DNA from: Prunus persica
Taxonomy: Eukaryota; Streptophyta; Magnoliopsida; Rosales; Rosaceae
Reading direction: 5' to 3'
Length of the DNA stretch: 64,000 nt
Assembly: GCF_000346465.2 (NCBI RefSeq)
Contig: NC_034014.1
Span: 28,312,076-28,376,075 of the forward strand
Shown: positions 21,546-33,117 of the stretch, in pieces
How the letters are laid out: every line of letters starts with the position of its first letter
How positions within the stretch are numbered: the first letter of the stretch is position 1
The notes under the pieces: model-generated
What the model saw: only the letters and a program-made list of their open reading frames with translations
Told to the model about the DNA's origin: nothing
Databases searched by the model: none
Translations under genes and position numbers: made by a program

Positions 21546-22671
21546 TAGCAACGGGGATAGTGTTGTTTTGTAATTCCGGTCAATCACGGTATGCTATTTG
21601 TGATAATTTTTCCACTTGGAATAGTAGGGGATAACAGAATAGTATTATCCCAGTTGCACACAAGTATTCCAAATCTGAAGATTATGAATTTTACAACCTT
21701 GACGATGTTACAGTGGAAGATGATGAGGAAGATCAGCAAGAGCAGAATCCATAGCCTATGGCCATTCTAATTCTCATGTGATGTGAAGTTACATTTTTAT
21801 ATCTTTCAATATTTTGTGTTGTCATTACTAGTCTTGTAGCTATTATTTAGGGGAAAAGTAACTAAAGATGATGGTGATGATTTATCTGAGGTCATTGAGG
21901 AACCAAAGCTGAAAACAGCAAAGCTCTCATTGAGGAAAAAGCCACCCAATTAAATCCCGTGGATAGCTGAGGTCTTGGATTTCAAGTCCATTTCGACGTG
22001 GTTTCGGAAGACCTGTGTTCTCTTTCGAAATCTCTCAAGCATCCAACTACCTATATATTCTCTTCAGCAAATACAGACCAAAGGGAGTACTCATCATGAA
22101 TTAACCGAGCTTGTTGCATCTCTCTTGATTGAGCTGGTCATAAACCAAAACATCATTTCCTTTCACCTTTGTCTTGATTGGGAAACAAATGTTCATAAAT
22201 ATCAACATATATGACATATACACACACACACACCATAAAAAAAGCTTAAATTGATGGATGATGAATATTAGCCACAGAGTTTATGGACAGGTTCTTGTTA
22301 ACCTAATCCAAACATACTATTAAAAGCATTAATTGAAAACTTCCCTTCCCTTCCCTTCCCATCTTCCCTTACCAAGTTGCAATTACAGAATGATTAATTT
22401 CTATGTTATCTTTTCACCTACATCTTTCCCCTTCCCTTACCAGCATGCCAATTGCCCCGGCCCTCTTCGGTACGATTTCTACGTCATCTTTTTACTATAG
22501 CTTTCCCTTCATTGTTTCATGTATATATTTGCTCTTATGTCTTCTGATTAATTTGGATGCCAGGTTCATGTTAATCCCGTTGTCGTCTTTCCTTAAACAA
22601 AAACAAAAGAAAAAAAACTTATTTTACTTGACATTGTTTTCCACCTACATTGTCAGCTCATCGGAGCAGAA
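21546..22671. other. Intergenic region upstream of the second F-box gene, with gene debris
   Basis: An open stretch near 21658-21754 reads HKYSKSEDYEFYNLDDV... then a very acidic EDDEEDQQEQNP-stop. A second near 21870-21950 ends in LSLRKKPPN-stop. Neither is recognised; both look like ends of a decayed gene or transposase. A (CA)n run lies at about 22218 and a (TTCCC)n run at about 22341. Confidence 0.4.
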
Positions 22672-23904
22672 ATGACATACTTTTGCAAAATGACAGAGGA
22701 AATGGAGGTGCAAATCCTAGCAAGGCTGCCTCCCAAATCCCTAATGCGATTCAAATGTGTGTGTAAATCATGGCACGCTCTCCTCAATAACCCCCATTTT
22801 GTAGCCAAGCACCTTCACTTGTACAACAACCAACCTTCCTCGACTTGCATCCTCTTCAAGCGTTCTGTCCTCAGCAGGACAGAACACAACAAGGAGGAGC
22901 TCGTATTCACATTCCTTAATCTTCGCAACGACAACAAAAGCAATGCTGATCATAACCTTATCAATTGTAACGTTGAGGACCTCCATTTCCCACGTTCTAT
23001 GGGTTTAAAAAGTAGGGGCCAATTCATTGAGCTCCCTGGTTTGGAGCTTGGTGAATCTGTCCACATTGTAGGTCATTGTGATGGGTTGTTTTGTTTGTCT
23101 CTTTACACTGGAGAACTTGTTTTCTATAATCCAGCTATCAAGGAGTTTAGGGTTCTTCCCCAATCATGCCTTGAAGATGCCTTCTCATGCACTTTGGGGT
23201 TTGGCTATGATCCCAAACGTAAAGATTATGTACTTCTCAGCATTATGTCTTATGGGGAGGAAATATTGGATGACGAGCGTCTCGTCATCCATCCTCCCCA
23301 AGCAGAAATATACACATTGAGCACTAATTCTTGGAGGGAGATTGAGACTCATTACTTGGAAACAGAAACGACCTACTTTTGGGGCAATGAGACTTTCTCG
23401 ACCTATTTCAATGGAGTGTTTTATTGGTTGGGGTATGAGGAGAAAAAGGAGTTTGTGTCTTTCTATGACAGGCTTGAGGAGGAAAAGAAGCAAGTGATCA
23501 TTTTGTTTGACACATTTGATGAAGTTTTTCACAATATGCCACTTCCGGATTGTTTCTATGAGTTTCCAACTCATGAAATGTCCCTTACGGTGTGGAACGA
23601 ATCCATTGACACCATTGCTCTTTTCGGGTTTTATCGTTGCGAATTTGAAACCTTTGAGGTTTGGGTGATGGATGAGTTTGATGGGTGGACAAAACACTTA
23701 TCTGTTGTGCCCAAAGTGGATCAGGAGGTGGATATACCATTGGCACTTTGGAGGAGGAACGAGGTTCTTTTGGTTGACAGAGATGGACGCATATTCAGCT
23801 ACAACTTCCATACCGAAAATCTTAAGTTTTTCCCTGTTCATGGTGTATCCAGAGGAGATTTTCAGGCTGTTGTTTGTGTTAATAGTATAGTTCCAGTCAA
23901 ATGA
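22672..23904 (+). CDS. S-locus F-box-like protein (SLFL family, second intact copy)
   Basis: Intronless 410-residue F-box protein. The F-box is EEMEVQILARLPPKSLMRFKCVCKSWHALL (residues about 9-38), followed by FVAKHL. The FBA-type remainder has VEDLHFP, IVGHCDGLFCL, NPAIKEFRVLPQSCL, LGFGYDPKRKDYVLL, AEIYTLSTNSWREIE, and a kelch-like GVFYWLGYEE with NEVLLVDRDGRIFSYNFHTENLKFFPVHG. It resembles Prunus SLFL proteins; the gene number (SLFL2, 3 or other) cannot be fixed without alignment. The reading frame has an ATG at 22672 and in-frame ATGs at 22690 and 22702; the usual family start (M..EMEVQIL) suggests 22690 may be used. The expected role is SCF substrate recognition in pollen. It is inserted between MIR164 and the HIG1 gene, about 19 kb from the other intact copy and on the opposite strand. 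Confidence 0.9.
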   Translation: MTYFCKMTEEMEVQILARLPPKSLMRFKCVCKSWHALLNNPHFVAKHLHLYNNQPSSTCILFKRSVLSRTEHNKEELVFTFLNLRNDNKSNADHNLINCNVEDLHFPRSMGLKSRGQFIELPGLELGESVHIVGHCDGLFCLSLYTGELVFYNPAIKEFRVLPQSCLEDAFSCTLGFGYDPKRKDYVLLSIMSYGEEILDDERLVIHPPQAEIYTLSTNSWREIETHYLETETTYFWGNETFSTYFNGVFYWLGYEEKKEFVSFYDRLEEEKKQVIILFDTFDEVFHNMPLPDCFYEFPTHEMSLTVWNESIDTIALFGFYRCEFETFEVWVMDEFDGWTKHLSVVPKVDQEVDIPLALWRRNEVLLVDRDGRIFSYNFHTENLKFFPVHGVSRGDFQAVVCVNSIVPVK

Positions 23905-24152
23905 GATAACAAGTTCGAGACCAAAGATCATTAGTTCTAGCTAGCATTTCTCACTTTGTAACTTATCAGTAAGCTTGTGAAAGATGTCAATAGGAATCAA
24001 ATTTTTTTAAAGTACCTTCTGTTTATGGAAAGAGTAAGCCAATGGTCGTGACACTTGTGTGATATCATTGATCTATACTGTTTTTCCTTTTGATAAGATG
24101 ACTGAAAATGGCATAAGTTGGACTTGAATTATAATCCACAATCCACATGAAT

Positions 24153-24318
24153 TTCTGTCATCAATATTATATTCGCAACAATGATAATGATGGCGATCAT
24201 GATATAAATCTTCATGGTCCTGTTGTGGAGGACATCAAATTTCAACTTTATATGGGTCTACTACAAATCAGGGACCAATTTATTGAGCTCCATACTCGAG
24301 ATATTGATTCAAAATCTT
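24153..24318 (+). pseudogene. F-box (SLFL-type) internal fragment
   Basis: Reads in one frame FCHQYYIRNNDNDGDHDINLHGPVVEDIKFQLYMGLLQIRDQFIELHTRDI, then stops. It aligns with residues about 78-130 of the SLFL protein at 22672 (FLNLRNDNKSNADHN...VEDLHFP...SRGQFIELPGLEL) and with VEDIKFPLSSRQYIGL of the other copy. Neither the F-box nor the C-terminal half is recognisable nearby. A sixth trace of the F-box family in this window, it lies directly behind the intact gene. Confidence 0.75.
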
Positions 24319-24738
24319 TCTTTTGATAATGCGATTGAAACTGCATAAGCAAGCTTCTGCATTTGACAGAAGAAGATGCTTTTGCTTCTCTTGCTCAAAA
24401 TGGATTTTTTGATTGCATTATACTTTCACATTTGGTTGAACCTATTTTGACCGAATGCGCCATTACCAGAAGGAAACTGAAAAACTAATTTAATTTACAC
24501 CAGATACATGTTTATTTTGCAGGCAAAAATGACAGCTTACTTGTAAACCAATAGGCAGGGAATTCCCAAGACCTGATTATCATCATCAAAGTTATAAAAT
24601 ACCAAACTATCCAATACAAACAAATACAGTAATGGTTGAAGAAAGGCTGTTCAGAAAAAAGTATCTTTATTATCCTCCTTCAAATATATTAGATTCCTAG
24701 CAAAACTTCCACCATGCCATGTTATATGGGAAGTTTAC

Positions 24739-26403
24739 TTAATCCTTGTGTGAGAAGTTTTCAATGTTGAAGTACTTCGCATATTTGTCAGCCTTTGATC
24801 CAGACTTGTGCTCATAGTATTCAACCACTGCCGCACCGGCTAATGCAGCCAGCGTCAGACCCTGTGCATGCAACCTGAAATAACATTGAGGGGCATGAAG
24901 TCAGAAGGGAAGCACAAGAAGTTATAAACAAACCAAACAAGAAAAACTAGAAAATGAACGGAACAGATTTTGCAGGGGTGAGGGGCTGTACAGTTTGAAA
25001 GTTAAAAAGGCCATTAGGATGAATGGAAACAGGAAAATTGGATTGGAAAGACTATTTGAAAGCATTCCCAGTCAACAGATGAAAGCAAGTTACAACAAGA
25101 ATAACTCACAATGCTCTCAATTTCTCCCTCCATACTCCCTTGATCACAAGTGTCTTTAAGCATTTTTCTTTAAGAGTTTGGATACTAAGTTAGGCTAAAG
25201 GATCTAAGAGCCTAAGTTCACAATAAAATTTCCATATGCAGGACACTCATGCCAACCCAAAGTAACAAATAGCAACACTGCTTCCGGCCAATGCAGAGGG
25301 GCTCCTCTGCAATATGCTAAATCCCCAAATTGATGGGCCATCACAACAAAATCCATTTTTGAATGGCAATCCTGACTAAGGCACAGCTCTCATGCCAGGG
25401 CAACAACCTATGCATAGGACTTACATGACAAATAACACTGGCAGGGCAAAGGAATACCAGAAAGGGAATAGTTTGAGGCATGACCAATGACAAACTAACC
25501 TCTAGTTCAGAGAGAAATTGCCTTATGCCAAACATAATGTCATGCGCATTCAAGCATTCATGTTACCAGTTACTAATTTCAAATAGTATAATTGAATCAA
25601 CAGATGAAACATATACATAAGCTCCCATTGAGCAATATTCTTTCAATATCAAATGAGTAAGGTACAACAATATTCTTCTAAAGCTAAACAAAATTTAATG
25701 AAAAGACATACCTACCTATTTACCTTAAAAGCTCGGTCAATGCATACATTACAAAATGCAATTAGCAAAGCTGCAAATCAAAATCTGTTAAGAGAAATTA
25801 AGAATTTATAAAAACCAAAACTACCTGGCGTGAATGATCCTGACACTGGTCTTCATGTTCGGCTGAGACCAGTTGTATGCTATTGAACCCGCTAATCCAC
25901 TGAGCCATAGACACCCTTTTCCAGTTATGCAAATAAAAAATCATTGTCAAAACAGATCCACGAACACAATTATGCAGTAATTTGGCTAATATCCCTTTTT
26001 CCAATATAAAAAAACAAAATATACCAAGTACAAAAGCTAAGAGTAATAATTGAAGAAATAAAGCTAAAAGAAAAATAGATAAATAAATAAAAACCTAATT
26101 TCGGCTTAAAACCAAAGGACAAACTTTTTTCCCCAATATTGTAAAAATGAATGTCCAAATCAAGCAACAACAGAAATCCAACAGAAATCCAAGATCATTA
26201 AACTAGAAACCAAATGAACGAATTCAAATCACAAACAACGAGAACAACAAAGAAAGATCTAAACCAGGCCAAAGCAAACAACTTTTCTAATCCAAGTGGA
26301 AAAATCAAAGCAGAGTAAAGCAGGGAAATTTACCGACAGCTCGAAGCTTATGCTCGACAACCCATTCCCTGATGGAATCGACGGTGCTCTTAGGTTCCGA
26401 CAT
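24739..26403 (-). CDS. HIG1-domain (hypoxia-responsive family) mitochondrial protein
   Basis: Three exons: 26403..26334, 25915..25825 and 24874..24739, totalling 297 nt, 98 aa. Sequence: MSEPKSTVDSIREWVVEHKLRAVG, then a first membrane segment CLWLSGLAGSIAYNWS, the HIG1 linker QPNMKTSVRIIHARLHAQ with its conserved basic residues, a second membrane segment LTLAALAGAAVVEYY, and a polar tail EHKSGSKADKYAKYF...FSHKD. HIG1 proteins are small two-helix inner-membrane proteins associated with cytochrome c oxidase and respiratory supercomplexes; yeast Rcf1/Rcf2 are relatives. Arabidopsis At5g27760 is the remembered relative. The exon 2 acceptor (AAAAG) is weak but is the only one that restores CLWLSG in frame. 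Confidence 0.9.
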
Positions 26404-26869
26404 TATTGAGAGAGATGGTGTTTACAGATAGAAAAATTGAAAAGAAAAGGCTTAAGGTTTGTGGCTTTGGTTGGGGCTTCGTGGCTTCAATTATAGAGAG
26501 GCAGAAGGAAAACCGAAGTTGTAAACTGCGAATACGGTGGGCACAGTGCGAGGTGGCACGATTAAAACGTGTACAACCTTTTGTATATTTTCTATCCTGG
26601 GACAACTCCTGGTTATATCGTCATATCGTATCATCTTCTCATGTTCTCGTGGTATATTGCAAGGTTCTCGTGGTATATTTTCTATCCTTTTTCTTTTTCT
26701 TTTTTTGTGGTCAAATTATTTGTTCTTGTTGGCTAGACCCTTGCCAGCACACTCTTTAGTTGTGCTTTTTAAATGTTTATTTTTAAAAAGACTTGGTTTT
26801 AAAAGAACTGAATGGTATGGGTTCAAAGACGACGGCGGTTGTTGAGAAAAGTATCACTAACTTTGCTAT

Positions 26870-27180
26870 TAAAGTGGATGATGTTGTTGTTCTCTAAATC
26901 ACTTCATTGCAATGGCATCCTCTTGTTGTTTTGGTGAATATTGTTGTGATCTCATGAGATAAATTAAAAAATGTCATTTTGTTCATATTTATAGGAAAAA
27001 GAATTGTGTTATAGATTGTTTGGCGAATTGGAGTTATAATATGAACTTTAGAATTTACTTCTTTAATGAGGCTCCTATTTGGGTTAGCTCTTTATTAGGG
27101 GATGACTTGCTTGGTCTTACTAGGCCTCGACACATGCTCGACTTTGCATCCGTATTCGAATATCCCTTTTCGTAATTTAG
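26870..27180 (+). pseudogene. Decayed LINE ribonuclease-H fragment
   Basis: With one frame change the stretch reads PLVVLVNIVVIS...DKLKNVILFIFIGKR, then KNCVIDCLANWSYNMNFRIYFFNEAPIWVSSLLGDDLLGLTRPR. The DCLANW segment and the following C-terminal tail resemble the end of the RNase H domain of plant non-LTR retrotransposons (typically NxxADxLA). Stops interrupt it. Little else of the element is recognised. Confidence 0.5.
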
Positions 27181-27297
27181 ATTAAATTAAAATAAAATAT
27201 CGCTTATAAAAAATAAAAATAAAAATAAAAAAGGGTGAAGACATACATTTGTCTAATTAATTTGAATATTGATTACAATATGGGTCTATTATTACTA

Positions 27298-27850
27298 GGG
27301 GTGGGCACTCAAACCGGCGAACCGAAAATTCGAGCCGAACCGCACCGAATCAAACCGAAAAAAAACCGAGTTGATCAAAAAGTCAAAAACCGGTCAAAAA
27401 CAGAACCGGACCGGTTTGGACCGGTTCCGGATCTGATTCCACGTCTTCAAAAATCGAGCCGGTGAAACTAAAAAAATATATAATTTTAATATATATTTAT
27501 ATTTAATGCTATATTTTTAATTTCACTAAAAAAAAAACCTAATATTTATCCAAGTTCAATGTCAAAATATCTCTCTTTTCTCACTTTAATATTTATTTTT
27601 TATATAAAATTGAATAATTTGTTAATTTTCAAGTAAAAAAAAATATTTCAGTTGAGAATTGTATTAAAAAATAATATTAAAAAATAATTTTTATAATCCG
27701 GTTCAAAGCCGAACCGAAACCGGTTCAAACCAAACCGGACAGTTTTTGAAATTTTTTTTATTAAAATCGAACCGAATCAAACCGGATAAATAGTACCGGA
27801 TTTGTTCTAATTTGAGGCAAAAACCGATTCAAACCGAACCGTGCCCACCC
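27298..27850. mobile_element. hAT-like non-autonomous element with GGGTGGGCAC ends
   Basis: The left end GGGGTGGGCACTCAAACCGG and right end CCGAACCGTGCCCACCC form a terminal inverted repeat (GGGTGGGCAC core). The subterminal regions are packed with AACCGAACCG/CCGGTTT motifs on both sides, a common design in plant hAT MITEs. The AT-rich centre has no ORF. No clear 8-bp target duplication is visible. To the right, a segment of about 70 bases (ATTATATTGTCAAATTT...TAGGTTATA...) is repeated at about 27914 and 27980; 28050-28700 contains AT-rich DNA and the SR-gene promoter. Confidence 0.75.
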
Positions 27851-28552
27851 TTAATTCTGTATTCTCAAATTTTATGAAGGTATCATGTATTTTTTTATTT
27901 ATTAATTTATGACTATTATATTGTCAAATTTTACAGGTTATAGTGACCATAGGCTATTTTTTATTTTTTAAATTTTGTACTTATTATATTGTCAAATTTG
28001 ATAGGTTATACTTATAGCGACCATAAGCAATTTTTTACTTTTTATTTTTAAATTAAAAAAATAAAATGAATAGTTGTGTTTTATAAAAATAGAACTCATT
28101 ATTTAATTTTAATTTTTAATAAGAAAAATATAAATTAATTATATTATTCTCATTTAATTTTTAATATTTACATTATTTAAAGATATTTTTTAATATTTCA
28201 CAATTTTCTATTATATATATATATATGTGAATAGATAAATAAACAAATGAACAAGAAAACCTTAAATTTGTATTTACAAACTATGAGATCCGTACGTGTC
28301 ACGTGACAGTGATGGTGAAAGAACATACATGCATCTCGTGCACGCACGAAAATCTACAAGTCAAATTCCTAAATTCTCCAATTATCTCCAAACTTCCCAT
28401 TTTACCCCGCACGTTGATGTAGCGCCACGTAATTAGAAAAGTACTGGAAGCATTAGACCGCAACCCGCCCATAGTCGAGCCCCGTCCTCACTAACCCTTC
28501 CAGAAGCTACCAACTCTATCAGAAAGAAGAGAATTCACTGACCCATTAACTC

Positions 28553-28577
28553 CTCTCTCTCTCTCTCTCTCTCTCTC
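28553..28577. repeat. (CT)n run in the SR-gene 5'UTR
   Basis: CT dinucleotides just before the probable 5'UTR splice donor (GGTAAGG near 28600), that is, in the untranslated first exon of the SR-protein gene. Confidence 0.8.
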
Positions 28578-28732
28578 CTGCAATCTCTGTGAAGTTTTAA
28601 GGTAAGGCCTATATTTGTCTAAGAAATTCATGAATAAGAAAACTATTCGTTGTATTTTAATTTTAAAGTTTGGTTTTTTTATTTTTTTATTTGTGGTATG
28701 GTAATTTTGGCTGTGTTTTTCAGAGGGGAAAG

Positions 28733-31700
28733 ATGAGTAGCCGATCGAGTCGCACTATCTACGTCGGCAATCTGCCTGGGGATATTCGTATGAGAGAAAT
28801 TGAAGATTTGTTCATGAAGGTCTCTCTTTTTTCTTTTTCTTTTTTTCTTTTCTTATATATTTTTTTTATTATTTATTTTTTAAGTTTTTCTTTCACAAAA
28901 ATTTATTGAAATATACTTTCTTTCTGCGAGTTTTTTCTTATTGATTAATTTGATATAGTTATGTGTAAATATTAACTTTTCCTCTGTAACCAATCTGTTT
29001 CCAAGTAAGATGGACAATTTGCTTCCCCTTACTGTTGCTGCGAATTAGTTGGTTTAAGCTGCTTGCATTATGTTATTTGCTAACTGCCTTTGATCTTTCT
29101 ATATAATTGCAGTACGGGCCCATCGTCGACATTGATCTCAAAGTCCCGCCGAGACCACCAGGTTATGCTTTTATTGAGGTAATTTTGAATCTTTTTTATA
29201 TGCAGGAGATTATGATTTTGTTCGCATAATCTCTGCATTTGAAGTTTCATCTTGCTAACCGTTGCAATTCAATGTTGGTGAATTGGTTACTTATGTTTTG
29301 CTTTCGTTGGTTGAAACTTTTGTAATACTTTCGATTTCGATGCTTAATTGCAGTTTGAAGATGCTCGAGATGCTGATGATGCAATTTATGGCCGGGATGG
29401 GTACAACTTTGATGGGTATCGATTACGGGTTAGTCATACTTGTATATTGACTTCTTCTATTGCGTATTATCTATGCTAGTATCCCTACTTAATGCTTATT
29501 ATCGTAGTCTCTCTTAAATATGTTTGTTTTCATCTTGCTTTGTAGGTTGAACTAGCGCATGGTGGACGAGGACACTCATCGTCAATGGATCGATACAGCA
29601 GTTACAGTCATAGTAGCAGTAGCCGTGGAGCTTCCCGGCGCTCTGACTATCGTGGTATGTATCAACTTCAACACTATTTTGTAGCATTTTTTTTTGGGTT
29701 AAATTTAGTTAATTTATAATATGTCACTTCATTTTGCAGTACTGGTCACTGGATTGCCTCCTTCTGCTTCATGGCAGGATCTGAAAGTAAGAAATATACT
29801 TTTATTCTGTATATGTGAGCTCTTCCAATACACTTGTTTTATGGCATTGCATTAAAGTATTTAAAGGCTAGAGCTACTTAAAATGTTTTAACAAATGAAT
29901 GTTAACTACTAATTATATGTATTCAATTATCAGGACCACATGCGTCGAGCTGGAGATGTCTGTTTCTCCCAAGTGTTCCGTGATCAGGGTGGTGAGTTGA
30001 TTAAGTTGTATTCTCCTTTTTCATTCCATAGTCATCTTGGACCTTGGAATTTCCCTTTTGTGTACTTTTATCATATTGAAGTTGTATGTTTATTGATTTT
30101 AATAGTTTTTATTACAATATTCTCGTAGGCATGACGGGAATTGTAGACTACACAAACTATGACGATATGAGATATGCTGTAAGTTAAAATACTGACAAGA
30201 TGATACAAATGTGTTGTTCTTTTGAAAGAGTCTGATTTGATTTGCTCTACAGATCCGGAAACTTGATGACTCTGAATTCAAAAATGCTTTTTCTCGGGCT
30301 TACATACGGGTATTTTTTTCAGTTTGACTTGTAATTGTGTATACTATGATGTACACACTGTGCTGAGTCCGAGTTTCCACTTTTGTATTCATTTTGGATT
30401 TTATCTGCTATGTACAGGTGAAGGAATATGATTCTAGACGTAGCTATTCCAGAAGCCCTAGTTATGACATGAGACGGAGCTACTCTAGAAGCCCCAGTCG
30501 TAGTCCATATACGTCGAGAAGTCAAAGCCGCAGTCGCAGCTATAGCTATGGTGGCCGAATCAGAAGGTGCATAATGGTTTTTTGGCAACATTACTTAGCA
30601 ATTTTGCTTTTTCCCAGTGCAATTTTGACAAAGATTCTCTTGTTGCAGCATATCACCGGAGGCAAAATATTTGCACTGCTCTCCATCAGTATCTTATCCA
30701 AGGTCTGTCTCACGTTCCCGCGCAAGGTATGGACATGCTACGTTAAAGTTCTGAACTTTTATTCATGGGTATAGATGTACAAATTCCCTGTATTTTCATG
30801 AGGATTTCAGGTTTAGCACACAAACAATTCCTCATGATATTTCTTTTTGTTTAAAAATTGAGCTTCTCATTGTTAAATTGTTGTTTGAATGTTTTCTACC
30901 TCTTGCTTACCTTTCTTCTAGTAATTGAATTACCTAGTGGATTTTCTGATAATTAAGTTATTATTTCTCCTACATTTACTTTCCTTTTTTCTGGTAGTTG
31001 GCTATTATGTCTATTGACATCCATAACCCTAAGATTTGCTCATCATTGAACTCTGGCTTATATCTTCATATAGGCTTCCACTTCTAATAATTGACAAAAA
31101 TAGGCTCTGGCTACTCATTCAAACGTGCATCTGCATCACCCCAAGTGGTTGGCTTTTGCTTTATTGCTTCTCCACTCTTATCTGGCTTGAGTTCTCTGTT
31201 CTTCTTTTCTGGTTCTTTTTTCTTCTTTTTTTCATCTATGTGATTATGGATGGAAATTATATAGGTAATTCTTCTTTCTGTGTTTACTAGTGAGAAGAAA
31301 TCTAGAGTTGTTTTGCATTTATGCATGTTCTGAAATCTTGAAATTACATTATCCAGTATGTCATAACATGGTTTCCCTCATGATGTGTTCCAATTTCTAA
31401 ATCTTGGAAGTTACTTTCTAAACAAGCCTCCTCAACAAATAAATTGAACATGTATTCATGCCCTTGAGAAGTTAATTAAGACTTTTCCTTTGGGATCTTT
31501 GTGTTCCGTATTTTGATTTTGTTAGTAGATTCTGGCTTGGGCATGCACCTCATCGAATTTGTTAGTCAGATCCTTTTCCTATTTGGAAAATTTTGAATAT
31601 TTGGGTTTTTAGCTATTCAATGCATGTTTTAGCATTGCACAGCCCTTTTAATTTTATGAGGTTACAACTTTCAAGCTGAGCAGATTGTCAGATGACCTTC

Positions 31701-33117
31701 AGTATATTAAACCGTTTAGTTGGCTTGGAACAGTTCTCACTAACACCATCCTATTACCCTTACCCGTGTGTTTGTTACAGTTCAAATTTTGAATCCTTTA
31801 GATTTTGTTCTGCAGGGATCCTAGTGTTTCATATCTGTTTCACTTAAAAAAAAATTCTGAGTATGTTTTTTTCATTAAAGAGAATGTGAGTTTGTTGTGT
31901 CTCGTCTCTTTTTCTCTTTAAAACAATCTGAGTATGTTTTTGGAAAAAGAATTTGAGAATTGTGTATTATCTATTTCAAATTCTTATGTGCCATATTTCC
32001 AGTTTTTTCCAACATGGGGATTCGTACTACGACGTCTTTTTGAAACTCTCTTTTAACCACTTCTCAAACTTGGTATACAAAACCATTTTTCCGAATTTTT
32101 CGATGGTGTAAGGGGAAATTAAGAAGGGTTATCAGGTTAGCCGGTTATCCTAATCTGTTTATGAAGGTTGCCTTCTTTCTTGCTAGATCTGGCTTTTGTG
32201 GAGATCTGGGGACTGGATGTTAGGAACTTGATGGGATGTGGTGCTCATGCCTGCAACTCTTAGTTGAGGTAACGCCACTTTATTGATGAGCACCTCTGAA
32301 AACATGGTCTCAATGGAAGTAATTCTAATGAGTTTGAATTCTAAAGTTGGATTTATGTTGGACACGTGCTATAGCTACCAAAAACCACAAATCAGCGGTG
32401 CGGACACATAAAGCTCAAAACTACTACATTCACTAACTTGCGATAAGGATGAGTGAATTTTCTCCTCCTTTCATCTAGGATTAGATGTTCGATGCTGGTA
32501 TTTTAATTTCTTACTACATTGGTTGTTTTATATTTCTAAGATCTGCCGGAAAGATCATGGGATGCTGGGTGTAGAGCATCTGGGCTAAAGGTTTATAATT
32601 TTTACTGTTTTCTTCCCGTCTAATTATGGTAAGTCTGCCCTTGAAAGTGGTGTCAGGGCCTTTGGGTCCGAAGTAGAGAATAATGCCTTTGAATATTGAT
32701 TTGGGTTATTGGAAATTATTGCAGATCTCGGACAAGATCTAGGTCTCCAGTTTCTTCTGTAAGTTTTGTTTACACTCTTTCATCTCTTCTTGAATTTAAA
32801 AGAGCAATGGAAAAACAAAGTGAACCTCATATATAATGCATTCCATTATTATGCTCCTGAATAGTCTTCTACAACTGAATGCAGGCTAGTCCCAGGACTC
32901 TGAGCAGATCCAAGTCAAGATCCAGAAGCTTATCCCGGTCGCTTTCACCTTCTGCAAGGTACTTTCCTTTTGTTTCTAATGATTGTTATCAATTCTTTTC
33001 CTTTCTCAGGATCACCATCATAGAATAGATGTTATATATCTGTCTCTGCATTTTTTATCAAATAGCAGCAAAGTAATAGCATTTTAGGTACTAACTATGG
33101 TTGTAATTTGCAGGTGA
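28733..33117 (+). CDS. SR34/SR30-type serine/arginine-rich splicing factor (SRSF1 homologue)
   Basis: Thirteen coding exons: 28733-28819, 29113-29178, 29354-29428, 29546-29654, 29740-29786, 29934-29991, 30129-30178, 30253-30309, 30418-30566, 30649-30726, 32725-32758, 32885-32958 and 33114-33117. RRM1 begins [20 protein letters not shown] (RNP2) and has [11 protein letters not shown] (RNP1). A Ser/Gly linker ([20 protein letters not shown]) leads to a pseudo-RRM with SWQDLKDHMRRAG, the signature of the SF2/ASF group. The tail is an RS domain ([60 protein letters not shown]). These factors select 5' splice sites and regulate alternative splicing. A 5'UTR intron is likely. Intron 10 is about 2 kb, far longer than the others, as in the regulated long intron of plant SR30/SR34 genes. 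Confidence 0.93.

Noticed and set aside
23185..23697. 170-codon minus-strand ORF
   Set aside because: Exact antisense shadow of the intact SLFL gene.
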